Positions 8,890-16,784 of a DNA stretch of 49,109 nucleotides are shown piece after piece. The notes beneath the pieces were generated by a model. It was given only the letters and a program-made list of their open reading frames with translations, was not told the DNA's origin and did no database searches. The position numbers were made by a program, and so were the translations under genes. How positions within the stretch are numbered: position 1 is the first letter of the stretch; each line of letters begins with the position of its first letter. This DNA is from Bacillus massilioanorexius (GTDB taxonomy: Bacteria > Bacillota > Bacilli > Bacillales > DSM-1321), in contig NZ_CABKRX010000074.1 of the NCBI RefSeq assembly GCF_902374955.1, forward strand, positions 1-49,109, written 5' to 3'.

Positions 8890-8923
8890 AAAAAAGCTTC
8901 GCTATCTTTAGCGAAGCTTTTTT
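8890..8923 (-). terminator. Terminator of the alaS-ireB-ruvX-yrzB operon
   Basis: The perfect 10-bp arms AAGCTTCGCT and AGCGAAGCTT (8894-8903, 8910-8919) have a six-base loop. A and T runs flank both sides, so it can work in either direction. It lies just past the yrzB stop. Confidence 0.92.
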
Positions 8924-8930
8924 CAACATT

Positions 8931-9212
8931 CTATTCTTCGTCTTCTTGCTCAGAAACGAAAGTATTATACATTTCCTCAATTAAATCCCATTCTTCTTCA
9001 GTTTCAATTGGCATTAACTCGCCTTCACTATCATCATCAGCAGGTACATAAGCATATGCGTGTACTAAAACTTCTCCGTTTTCATCTTCTTCCCCTACTG
9101 GATAACATAATACATAGTCTTTATTGAATTCATCAGAGTGAAAATTAAACATAATCTCACAAAGCTGTTCATTTCCATTTTCATCTACGATTGTAATATG
9201 TTCATTCATCAT
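8931..9212 (-). CDS. yrzB: YrzB family protein (DUF1292)
   Basis: This is a small, very acidic protein of 93 residues, the length of B. subtilis YrzB. The DUF1292 core is visible: ITIVDENGNEQLCEIMFNF, then YVLCYPVGEEDENGEV and a C-terminal EEEWDLIEEMYNTF. The function is unknown across the family. I chose the ATG at 9212, six bases after TGAGGTG. A GTG at 9221 lies inside that ribosome binding site. It is the last gene of the alaS operon, 19 bases after ruvX, a conserved arrangement in Firmicutes. Confidence 0.9.
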   Translation of the reverse strand: MMNEHITIVDENGNEQLCEIMFNFHSDEFNKDYVLCYPVGEEDENGEVLVHAYAYVPADDDSEGELMPIETEEEWDLIEEMYNTFVSEQEDEE

Positions 9213-9231
9213 TCCGGACACCTCATAATTT

Positions 9232-9648
9232 TTAGTTTTGACTATCTAAATAGCCTTGTAATATCATCACTGCAGCCATCTTATCGATTACTTTCTTACG
9301 TTTACCACGGCTTACATCTGCTTCCAGTAATACTCTTTCCGCAGCCATCGTTGTTAAACGCTCGTCCCATAGAACAACAGGTATTTTAAACTTTCTCTCG
9401 AAGTTTTTTGCGAATTCTTGGCAAATTTCTCCTCGAGGTCCAATGGTACCATTCATATTCTTAGGTAAACCCACAACTGCCTTTGTAACCTCATATTCAT
9501 TAATAAGCTCTTTCAATCTTTTATATCCAAAATCTTGAATTTGTTCATTAATCTTAATTGTTTCAATGCCTTGAGCCGTCCAACCCATTGCATCACTAAT
9601 TGCTACTCCAATTGTTTTGGACCCAACGTCCAAACCTATACAACGCAT
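9232..9648 (-). CDS. ruvX: Holliday junction resolvase RuvX / YqgF
   Basis: This 138-residue protein with an RNase H-like fold belongs to the YqgF/RuvX family, linked to Holliday junction resolution and pre-16S rRNA 5' end maturation. The acidic active site is visible as GLDVGSKTIGVAISD at the N-terminus, VVGLPKNMNGT in the middle, and WDERLTT followed by DKMAAVMILQGYL. The length is normal for the family. Its ATG directly follows the ireB stop codon, with GGTGACAAG just upstream, so translation is probably coupled. B. subtilis yrrK is the counterpart. Confidence 0.95.
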   Translation of the reverse strand: MRCIGLDVGSKTIGVAISDAMGWTAQGIETIKINEQIQDFGYKRLKELINEYEVTKAVVGLPKNMNGTIGPRGEICQEFAKNFERKFKIPVVLWDERLTTMAAERVLLEADVSRGKRKKVIDKMAAVMILQGYLDSQN

Positions 9649-9918
9649 TTACTTGTCACCACGATTATGTTTTAAATAAGATTTAACTAGTTCTTCAATA
9701 ATCTCATCTCGTTCAAGCTTTCGGATTATGTTTCTAGCGTCTTGATGTCTAGGAATATAAGCAGGATCACCAGATAATAAGTATCCTACAATTTGATTTA
9801 TAGGATTATAACCTTTTTCTTGTAATGCATTATAAACAGTCATCAAAACTTCTTGAACATCTCTTTCAAATGGTTCTTCTTGAAAATTAAATTGCATCGT
9901 TTTATCGAAGGAACTCAT
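9649..9918 (-). CDS. ireB: IreB family regulatory phosphoprotein (DUF965)
   Basis: This 89-residue protein corresponds to YrzL of B. subtilis and IreB of Enterococcus, which acts downstream of the IreK (PASTA) Ser/Thr kinase in cephalosporin tolerance. Nearly the whole protein is the conserved domain: FEREVQ-like FERDVQEVLMTVYNAL, NPINQIVGYLLSGDPAYIP and RHQDARNIIRKLERDEI. An N-terminal Thr (SSFDKTMQFNF) is at the place phosphorylated in the enterococcal protein. The start is behind GAGGTG. It lies between alaS and ruvX, as in most Firmicutes. A signalling role here is inferred from the family. Confidence 0.93.
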   Translation of the reverse strand: MSSFDKTMQFNFQEEPFERDVQEVLMTVYNALQEKGYNPINQIVGYLLSGDPAYIPRHQDARNIIRKLERDEIIEELVKSYLKHNRGDK

Positions 9919-9998
9919 TTGGACACCTCGCTTCTTGAATTCTCCCTTGAAGAACTCATAAGATTATTACATTTATTGTACAACAATAACATACTTAT

Positions 9999-12632
9999 TT
10001 AAATTGATTTTACCCATTCATCAACAAAATTAAGCGAAGTATCTACTTCATTTGGATTTTTACCACCAGCTTGAGCCATATCAGGACGGCCTCCGCCGCC
10101 TCCACCACAACGTGTAGCTACTTCTTTAATTAATTTACCTGCATGGTATCCTTTTGGAATTAAATCATTTGTTACCGCAGCGATAATATTTACTTTTTCA
10201 CCTTGAACAGCTGCAAGAACAATTACACCTGATTCCATTTTTTGTTTCAGCTCATCAGCCATTGTACGTAAATTATTCATATCAGAAGCTTGTACTTTAG
10301 CAGCTAAAACTTTCACGCCGTTCACTTCTTTAACAGAAGAAATTAAGTTACCTGCTTCAATATTACCTAATTTTGCTTTTAAAGAATCATTTTCACGCTG
10401 TAACTCTTTTAATTCGCCTAGTAATGTTTCTACGCGAGCTGGTACATCTTTAAGATTTGTTTTTAATTCTGTAGCTGTTTCTTTTAGTAGATTTAATTGA
10501 TCGTTTAATTGTTTGTATGCTGCTGCACCCGTTACAGCTTCAATACGTCTTGTTCCTGCGCCAATTCCACTTTCAGAAACGATTTTAAATAGTCCAATTG
10601 TAGCTGTATTATCAACATGACATCCACCACACAACTCAATTGAATAATCACCAACAGAAACAACGCGAACTACTTTACCATACTTTTCACCGAATAACGC
10701 CATAGCACCCATCGCTTTAGCTTCTTCAATGTTTTTACTATGAATATTAACCGGTATACTAGCCCAGATTTTTTCATTAACAATTTGCTCGATTTGTTCA
10801 AGCTCTTCTGGTTTAATTTGACCAAAATGAGAGAAGTCAAAGCGAAGTCGATCTTTTTGAACAAGAGATCCCGCTTGGTTTACATGCTCTCCTAAAGTAT
10901 CTTTTAATGCACGGTGAAGCAAATGTGTTGCAGTATGATTTTTGGTAATCGCACCACGATTGTTTTTATCTACTACCGCTACAATTTCAGCACCATCTTC
11001 TAAAATACCACTTTCAATTTTCACACGGTGAAGATTTTGGCCATTCGGTGCTTTTTGAACATCTAAAACTATAGCTTTCACATTTTCATTAGAAATAATA
11101 CCTTGGTCAGCGATTTGTCCACCACTTTCAGCATAGAAAGGTGTTTCTGATAAAATGACCTGCACTTCTTCTCCCTCAGACGCTGAGTCGAATTTCTCAC
11201 CATTTTTTACAATTGCCAATACTTTTCCATTAGCTTCTAATTGAGTATAACCAACAAATGTACTTTCGTCTTTAATTTCCCCTAATACGCCACCTTGAAC
11301 TTGCATCGAATCAACATCTTGACGAGCAGCACGAGCTCTTTCTCTTTGTTCTTCCATTTCCTTTTCAAAACCGTCATGGTCAACAGTCATGCCTTTTTCT
11401 TCTGCATATTCCTCTGTTAATTCCACTGGGAATCCGTATGTGTCATATAATCGGAATACATCTTTACCAGAAATAACTTTACTTCCTTCTGCTAATTCCT
11501 TTTTCATGACATCGCCAAGAATTTGAAGACCATCATGTAACGTTTCATGGAATCGTTCTTCTTCATTTTTAACCACTTTAGCGATAAAATCTTTTTTCTC
11601 TAAAACTTCTGGATAGAAGTCCTTCATAATTTCCCCAACAACAGGAACAAGCTCATACATAAATGGCTTATGAATACCAATATGTTTAGCATAACGAACT
11701 GCACGACGTAAAAGTCTTCTTAGTACATAACCACGACCCTCGTTTGAAGGAAGTGCACCATCACCAACAGCAAATGTTACAGTTCGGATATGGTCAGCGA
11801 TTACTTTAAAAGCAGTATCCGCTTCTGCATTTTCACGATATTTCGTTCCTGAGATTTCTTCAGTAGCATGAATAATTGGCATAAACAAATCTGTGTCAAA
11901 GTTTGTTGGAACATTTTGTACAACCGATGCCATACGCTCAAGCCCCATACCAGTATCAATGTTTTTCTTAGGCAGTGGCGTATATGTACCATCCGGATTA
12001 TGGTTAAATTGTGAGAATACCAAATTCCATACTTCTAAATGGCGTTCATTTTCTCCACCAGGATATAATTCTGGATCATTAGGGTCATCACCATATTCTG
12101 GTCCACGGTCATAGAAAATTTCTGTATTTGGACCACTTGGACCTTCTCCAATATCCCAGAAATTTTCCTCTAGACGAATAATGCGTTCTGATGGAATGCC
12201 GATTTTTTTATTCCAGATTTCAAAAGCTTCATCATCTTCAGGGTGAATAGTTACTGCTAATTTTTCTGGATCAAATCCAATCCATTTTTTATCAGTAAGG
12301 AATTCCCAAGCCCATGTGATAGCTTCTTCTTTGAAATAGTCACCAATTGAAAAGTTACCAAGCATTTCAAAGAAAGTATGATGTCTAGCTGTTTTTCCTA
12401 CATTTTCAATGTCATTTGTACGAATAGATTTTTGAGCATTTGTAATACGAGGATTTGCAGGGATAACGCGTCCATCGAAGTACTTTTTCAGTGTAGCTAC
12501 ACCTGAATTAACCCAAAGAAGTGTTGGATCTTCATGTGGAACTAGAGAAGCACTAGGCTCTACATTATGTCCTTTTTCCTTAAAAAAATCTAAATACATT
12601 TGGCGAATTTGAGCACCTGTTAAATATTTCAT
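9999..12632 (-). CDS. alaS: Alanyl-tRNA synthetase
   Basis: This 877-residue enzyme charges tRNA-Ala. The class II catalytic core occupies about residues 1-240 (motif 2 around RTNDIENVGKTARHHTFFEML, motif 3 TGMGLERM). It is followed by the tRNA-binding domain (residues to about 450), the editing domain with zinc ligands (HTATHLLH and CGGCHV), and the C-terminal DHHA1/glycine-rich region (RCGGGGGGRPDMAQAGG). All regions are intact and of normal length. Expression is controlled by the T-box leader immediately upstream. The gene heads the alaS-ireB-ruvX-yrzB operon, 80 bases before ireB. Confidence 0.98.
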   Translation of the reverse strand: MKYLTGAQIRQMYLDFFKEKGHNVEPSASLVPHEDPTLLWVNSGVATLKKYFDGRVIPANPRITNAQKSIRTNDIENVGKTARHHTFFEMLGNFSIGDYFKEEAITWAWEFLTDKKWIGFDPEKLAVTIHPEDDEAFEIWNKKIGIPSERIIRLEENFWDIGEGPSGPNTEIFYDRGPEYGDDPNDPELYPGGENERHLEVWNLVFSQFNHNPDGTYTPLPKKNIDTGMGLERMASVVQNVPTNFDTDLFMPIIHATEEISGTKYRENAEADTAFKVIADHIRTVTFAVGDGALPSNEGRGYVLRRLLRRAVRYAKHIGIHKPFMYELVPVVGEIMKDFYPEVLEKKDFIAKVVKNEEERFHETLHDGLQILGDVMKKELAEGSKVISGKDVFRLYDTYGFPVELTEEYAEEKGMTVDHDGFEKEMEEQRERARAARQDVDSMQVQGGVLGEIKDESTFVGYTQLEANGKVLAIVKNGEKFDSASEGEEVQVILSETPFYAESGGQIADQGIISNENVKAIVLDVQKAPNGQNLHRVKIESGILEDGAEIVAVVDKNNRGAITKNHTATHLLHRALKDTLGEHVNQAGSLVQKDRLRFDFSHFGQIKPEELEQIEQIVNEKIWASIPVNIHSKNIEEAKAMGAMALFGEKYGKVVRVVSVGDYSIELCGGCHVDNTATIGLFKIVSESGIGAGTRRIEAVTGAAAYKQLNDQLNLLKETATELKTNLKDVPARVETLLGELKELQRENDSLKAKLGNIEAGNLISSVKEVNGVKVLAAKVQASDMNNLRTMADELKQKMESGVIVLAAVQGEKVNIIAAVTNDLIPKGYHAGKLIKEVATRCGGGGGGRPDMAQAGGKNPNEVDTSLNFVDEWVKSI

Positions 12633-12654
12633 ATATAAACCTCCTTAAAATTAC

Positions 12655-12930
12655 GCACAAAAAAACTCTCATCCCTAAAAGGGACGAGAGAAACTCGCGG
12701 TACCACCCTAATTATGAACCAAGTACGATTTATATTGGTCTTAATTCATCACTTTAGATGCCTTAACGCGGCAAACGGTAGGGATTAGCTACACTCCAGA
12801 CTAGCTTTCTGTTATCCTTCACCTAGAATTTCTTTCAGCCTACGGAAATTCCTCTCTTATATCCTTACTTATGGATTCAGATGGTCTATAACATACTCGA
12901 TCCTTCAACGTTTTAAATTCATACTTCTAT
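12655..12930 (-). promoter_or_regulatory. T-box riboswitch leader of alaS
   Basis: On the minus strand the canonical T-box AGGGTGGTACCGCG lies at about 12696-12710. It is followed by the terminator arms CTCTCGTCCCT and AGGGATGAGAG (12665-12675, 12679-12689), then a T run at 12657-12664. A Stem I-like region lies upstream, from about 12920. Uncharged tRNA-Ala should pair with TGGT to favour readthrough. I cannot fix the specifier codon by eye; a GCT at about 12790 is one candidate. Confidence 0.93.
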
Positions 12931-12936
12931 AAATGG

Positions 12937-12965
12937 ATTATATGGAGAAGTTATTCATTTGTCAA
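12937..12965 (-). promoter_or_regulatory. Sigma-A promoter of the alaS T-box operon
   Basis: A perfect TTGACA (-35, 12960-12965) and a perfect TATAAT (-10, 12937-12942) are separated by 17 bases on the minus strand. The start point would be near 12930, at the beginning of the T-box leader. Confidence 0.92.
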
Positions 12966-13118
12966 ATATAGAAAAAACTTCACTGGTCCTTTTTGGTCGA
13001 TTCGTTATGTTTCTATAAATAGCATCATTCAAACGATTTGTCACCAATCAAAAAGAGTCATGCGAGAGCCCATAAGTTTGACAGCTTTAAATAGATTGAG
13101 TTTTAGCTATACGCTAAC

Positions 13119-14189
13119 TCACTCTTGCACTCGCTGCTGTTCCTTCTTAAAATGAACTTTCGCATGCATAATAGCAACTTTTAAAATAGCTAATACCGGT
13201 ACTGCAACAAGCATTCCAAGAATACCACCTATTTCTCCTCCCACAAACAACCCTAATATGATTATAAGAGGATGCATATGCAAGCTCTTTCCAACAATGA
13301 GAGGTGAAAGAATGTTTCCCTCTAAAAACTGTAATCCGAATATGATTACAGCAACCCAGATAACTTGCTTAGGGCTCGTTGCCATTGCAATAACAAGAGC
13401 TGGAATGGCACCGATAATAGGTCCAAAATACGGAATAACGTTTGTAATACCAATAATTAAACCCAACAATAATGAATACTTCACTTTCAAGAGCCACAAT
13501 AATAGAGCCGATAAAGCACCGATAATAACGCACACAATAAGTTGCCCTCTTATATAACTACCTAGTGATTTTTCAACATCTCCTAAGAAGACTGTACTTT
13601 GATGACGCGCACTTAAAGGTGTAAGATTTTTGGCCGTTTCTTTTATTCGCTCCCAATCCTTCAACAAATAAAAAGCGATAACAGGAATTATCATGAACAA
13701 TATGGCAAAATCAAATAACTTTATTAAATATCCTGTTATTTTCATTAACAAATCTTCTATTTTTCTTTCAAAAAAAAGAATAGCATCCTGAACTTTATCT
13801 TTATACTCAACAGGCCATTTCGATGTTTTACGATCAATTGAATCTAATATTCCTTGATATTTAGCAGTAAAAGTTGGGATTTGCTCCATTAAATCCTCTA
13901 ATTCATTGATTACGATAGGGATGCCCTTATATAAGGCAAACCCAACACCTCCGAAAAACAGCAAATAAATGAATAATATACTGACACTTCTATATAAACC
14001 TTTCTTATAGAGAGTTTCTACGACAGGATGCAATAAATAGCTAATAAATGCAGCAATGACAAACGGTAATAAAGTTGTAAAAATAATATGTATGATAGGA
14101 AGCCAAATAGGTTTCATTTTAAAAAAGATAAAAACCACGAAAAAAATTAATAAGAGAAAACCAAGACGATAAAACCATTTCATATTCAT
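13119..14189 (-). CDS. yrrI: AI-2E family transporter (YrrI)
   Basis: From the ATG at 14189 this is 356 residues, matching B. subtilis YrrI (about 353). The open frame continues 75 codons further upstream, but that part is AT-rich, lacks a ribosome binding site and resembles no family; AAGGAGGTGG precedes the chosen start. It has seven or eight hydrophobic segments, with paired N-terminal helices (FLLLIFFVVFIFF; IIFTTLLPFVIAAFISYLL) and the family's C-terminal block (GITNVIPYFGPIIGAIPALVIA; GLFVGGEIGGILGMLVAVPVLAIL). Family members include a Na+/H+ antiporter-like group and putative AI-2 exporters; the substrate here is unknown. Confidence 0.9.
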   Translation of the reverse strand: MNMKWFYRLGFLLLIFFVVFIFFKMKPIWLPIIHIIFTTLLPFVIAAFISYLLHPVVETLYKKGLYRSVSILFIYLLFFGGVGFALYKGIPIVINELEDLMEQIPTFTAKYQGILDSIDRKTSKWPVEYKDKVQDAILFFERKIEDLLMKITGYLIKLFDFAILFMIIPVIAFYLLKDWERIKETAKNLTPLSARHQSTVFLGDVEKSLGSYIRGQLIVCVIIGALSALLLWLLKVKYSLLLGLIIGITNVIPYFGPIIGAIPALVIAMATSPKQVIWVAVIIFGLQFLEGNILSPLIVGKSLHMHPLIIILGLFVGGEIGGILGMLVAVPVLAILKVAIMHAKVHFKKEQQRVQE

Positions 14190-14590
14190 TAGTACAAAAC
14201 TCCACCTCCTTACATTATGTTTTGTAAGAACGTCATTTTCATACAATAAAGTGAAGCTCTTAGTTAATCCTTTTGTTTCTTCTACGTATATAAATTCATG
14301 ATGTTCAAAATTATTATTTTGATATAATATTAAATATCTAAGTTTAGGAATATGAAAAATATAAAAAGCCAACAACTTTTGTTTTAGAATCATTTTTATA
14401 ACACAAAATATCATGATGGGTTATTTCCGGTTTCAAAAATTCCTAGCTTTTGTCATGTTCAATCTGACAACCAAAGTTCAACATTGTCAATTCGAACCCA
14501 ATTTAGTTCATCGAATAATTTGTAGGATTATCCTATCCCTCTATTCAAGATGCACTATATCTACTTTAAAAACATCAAATCTCGAAAGGG
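14190..14590. other. Divergent intergenic region between yrrI and glsA
   Basis: About 400 AT-rich bases hold the presumed divergent promoters of yrrI and the glutaminase gene. I see no gene or clear structure. The only feature I would mark is GAAAGGGG at 14584-14590, the ribosome binding site for glsA. Confidence 0.5.
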
Positions 14591-14596
14591 GTAATT

Positions 14597-15562
14597 ATTA
14601 TAATTAACGAAACAATTTCCAACAGACTAAAAAAATGGGTTGAAGAAAACCGTTCTCATATTGCACTAGGTGAGCCTGCACAATATATTCCTGCTCTTGC
14701 TGAACAAGACCCTAATCAATTAGGCATTTGTATTATGGACTATAATGGGGAATCCTATTTTGCTGGTGATATCGATTGCCACTTTACCTTACAAAGTATT
14801 TCAAAAATATTGAGCTTTATCGCAGTTTGTCATTATCATGGACTAAATCATGTCCTAAGTGTAGTAGATGTAGAGCCTACAGGAGAATCCTTCAACTCCA
14901 TTATTCCATTTGAAATTCATCGTCCAGGTAAACCCTTCAATCCACTTATTAATGCCGGAGCAATCAAAGTATCATCCATATTGCCAGGAGATACAGTAGA
15001 TGATAAATACGAGTATCTTATTTCCTTTTTAGCCCAATTTATCGACAAACGTTTAGAAATGGATGAAGTTATCTACCAGTCGGAATGGGAAACGGCCCAC
15101 CGTAATCGTGCATTAGCTTATTATTTAAAGGAATCAAATCAACTAGATATTGATGTAGAGGAAGCATTAGGGATTTATATTCGCCAATGCTCTATCCAAA
15201 TCAACTTAGAGGATCTCGCTAAAATTGGTTTAATTATTGCTTATGATGGATATGACCCAATTAAACAAAAACAAATTTTCTCAAAGGAAATAGCTCAAAT
15301 AGCCAAAGTGTTAATGGTGACATGCGGAATGTATAATTCTTCTGGCAAGTTTGCTGCATTTGTTGGAGTACCAGCAAAAAGTGGTGTATCAGGCGGAATA
15401 TTAGCAGCTGTACCTCCAAAATGGCATTCGGAGGAGGAAGTATTTAAAAAAGGCTGTGGAATTGCTGTTTTTTCTCCGGCTATAGATATTAGCGGAAATA
15501 GTGCAGCTGGAACGATGCTTCTCAAGCAAATATCCAAAGAATTAGATTTCAGCATATTTTAA
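14597..15562 (+). CDS. glsA: Glutaminase, with a non-standard start codon
   Basis: This serine-dependent beta-lactamase-fold glutaminase converts glutamine to glutamate and ammonia. Visible motifs are the catalytic SISK (TLQSISKILSF), PFNPLINAGAIKVSS, the NRALAYYLK region, YIRQCSIQINLEDLA and VPAKSGVSGGI. The first ATG in frame (14735) would remove about 45 conserved residues including YIPALAEQDPNQLGI. Coding sequence clearly continues upstream, but no ATG, GTG or TTG occurs back to the stop at 14567. GAAAGGGG at 14584-14590 points to ATT at 14597 or ATA at 14600 as start, giving about 321 residues. A mutated start codon is the alternative. A strong terminator follows. Confidence 0.9.
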   Translation: MIINETISNRLKKWVEENRSHIALGEPAQYIPALAEQDPNQLGICIMDYNGESYFAGDIDCHFTLQSISKILSFIAVCHYHGLNHVLSVVDVEPTGESFNSIIPFEIHRPGKPFNPLINAGAIKVSSILPGDTVDDKYEYLISFLAQFIDKRLEMDEVIYQSEWETAHRNRALAYYLKESNQLDIDVEEALGIYIRQCSIQINLEDLAKIGLIIAYDGYDPIKQKQIFSKEIAQIAKVLMVTCGMYNSSGKFAAFVGVPAKSGVSGGILAAVPPKWHSEEEVFKKGCGIAVFSPAIDISGNSAAGTMLLKQISKELDFSIF

Positions 15563-15580
15563 AGTTTAAAATCATAATAA

Positions 15581-15619
15581 AAGAAGCTTCCTAATCGTTT
15601 TGTTAGGAAGCTTCTTTTT
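15581..15619 (+). terminator. Terminator of glsA
   Basis: The perfect 14-bp arms AAGAAGCTTCCTAA and TTAGGAAGCTTCTT (15581-15594, 15603-15616) are followed by a T run. The minus-strand side is A-poor on its far end, so the main direction is plus, about 20 bases after the glsA stop. It also lies downstream of the small minus-strand gene yrzQ. Confidence 0.93.
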
Positions 15620-15706
15620 GTAAAGGCTATGTTAAACTCCATTATTGATAACGACTCCAGTCAACCATAAAGAATAACAGAGCCTAGTCAGAAATTAGAA
15701 AATGGT

Positions 15707-15838
15707 TTAGAAAAAAGAATTCATTTTTCTTTTCATTTTCTTCATAGTCTTTTTAGAAAATTTTTTTGAGCCCATTAAACTTGCAGTCATCATTCCTGCA
15801 CCAAAGCTCATTAAGGAAGAAACTGACATCCTTCTCAT
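15707..15838 (-). CDS. yrzQ: YrzQ family small protein (DUF3918)
   Basis: This 43-residue frame was read directly from the sequence: it starts MRRMSVSSLMSFGAGMMT and ends in a very basic tail (KKFSKKTMKKMKRKMNSFF). It has GAGGTG six bases before the ATG. The pattern of a short hydrophobic Gly/Ala/Met stretch (SFGAGMMTASLMG) followed by lysines is that of the YrzQ family, which has no known function and may sit at the membrane. B. subtilis has yrzQ in this same chromosomal neighbourhood. The family call is from memory and moderately secure; the reading frame itself is convincing. Confidence 0.72.
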   Translation of the reverse strand: MRRMSVSSLMSFGAGMMTASLMGSKKFSKKTMKKMKRKMNSFF

Positions 15839-15940
15839 CTTGTACACCTCTTCCATCTACCCGTTTTCAGGAAACTTAAAGGGGCAATTTATATTGCCAA
15901 TACATCTGATTACTCACGTAAACAAATGTAATCGTTCCTT

Positions 15941-16129
15941 TTAAATCGTATAGCGGCGATCGTCTTCAGAAAACAAGTCATCTAATGAACTTAGACTTCC
16001 ATCTTCTTCGACTTGATGAGTATGAATAACCCCTTTGCCAATAGACAATTCAATTAAGCAATTCCAACAGTAATATTGATTGACACCAATTTTGCCAATA
16101 TCTTTACTTCCGCAATTTGGACACTTCAT
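15941..16129 (-). CDS. Small zinc-ribbon protein
   Basis: The 62-residue protein begins MKCPNCGSKDIGKIGVNQ and has a four-cysteine ribbon (CPNC ... CWNC). A C-terminal acidic half (EEDGSLSSLDDLFSEDD) follows. It may be the counterpart of B. subtilis YrzR, but I cannot confirm that. The function is unknown; a single zinc ribbon of this kind suggests a nucleic-acid or protein contact role, which is inference. I chose the ATG at 16129, eight bases after GTGAGGTG. An upstream GTG at 16141 is part of the ribosome binding site. Together with yrzQ it forms a run of two small minus-strand genes. Confidence 0.8.
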   Translation of the reverse strand: MKCPNCGSKDIGKIGVNQYYCWNCLIELSIGKGVIHTHQVEEDGSLSSLDDLFSEDDRRYTI

Positions 16130-16784
16130 TAGTATTGACACCTCACTGAAAAAGTGTGAAATTTCAGCGGTATCTTTTCCTAATGATAGAGGTTTCAGCT
16201 TATTTTTTTCTACTCAATCTAAAGGGGAGAAGAAAACCTCGAAAATTTCATCTGGTATGAGTGTGCCCAAATCAAAGCAGAAATATACTTCATTATTCTG
16301 AATCCTTCTCCTTGAACATTGATCTTTATTGGTAATTGCTCGCTGATTTTGAAGAGAATATACCTAAATCATGATTCAAATAAGAATTAGAATAACAAGA
16401 ATCGCTTAAAAGATGTCTAGACAAAGGGGCTAGCTTCTTGATTGTGTAAAGCAAGAAGCATTAATAAAGTTGGCTATAAGTTGATAGGAAACAATACTAA
16501 AAGTATCGAATCATTATCATCTATAACCACTTTAAAACTTGTTCGAAAGGACACCCAACCTATTCGAACATTAATAGTATGGTTTTAAATTCGTTTATCA
16601 TTAGCTGTAAGATTTTCATAATGAATAAATATTTCCCATTTTATGAATAACTCTCTTCCTATCCAAACACAAATAAATACTTATTTACATTAAATTCACT
16701 TTTTATACATTTTTTGTATATAAAATCAACGAAAACAAGTTAATATAGAGGTGTACGATTATACGTTTTATAGGGGGAATTTAT
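16130..16784. other. Gene-free region before the ATP-grasp gene
   Basis: About 650 bases without a supportable gene. Two small inverted repeats stand out: GCTTCTTG/CAAGAAGC (16433-16440, 16452-16459) and GTTCGAA/TTCGAAC (16541-16547, 16563-16569). The last 150 bases are very AT-rich and should contain the promoter of the downstream gene, but I cannot pick out a consensus pair. A decayed gene or an unrecognised RNA is possible. Confidence 0.5.

Larger units (their letters stand above)
8435..8930. other. Gene-poor region between mltG and yrzB
   Basis: About 500 bases with no supportable gene. It holds the presumed mltG promoter region (AT-rich, 8435-8560), a decayed dispersed repeat near 8787-8837, and the alaS operon terminator at 8890-8923. 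A 60-codon minus-strand frame at 8615-8797 has no convincing ribosome binding site or family resemblance. Confidence 0.6.

Noticed and set aside
13099..13121. Hairpin GAGTTTTAGC/GCTAACTC at the end of the AI-2E transporter gene as a terminator
   Set aside because: The pairing is imperfect and no T run follows on the minus strand; too weak to list.
14190..14414. 75-codon N-terminal extension of the AI-2E family transporter
   Set aside because: The extension lacks a ribosome binding site and resembles no family; AAGGAGG precedes the internal ATG at 14189, and the resulting length equals the family norm.
16080..16301. A 73-codon plus-strand open frame
   Set aside because: It starts antisense inside the zinc-ribbon gene, and its composition and lack of ribosome binding site indicate a shadow frame.
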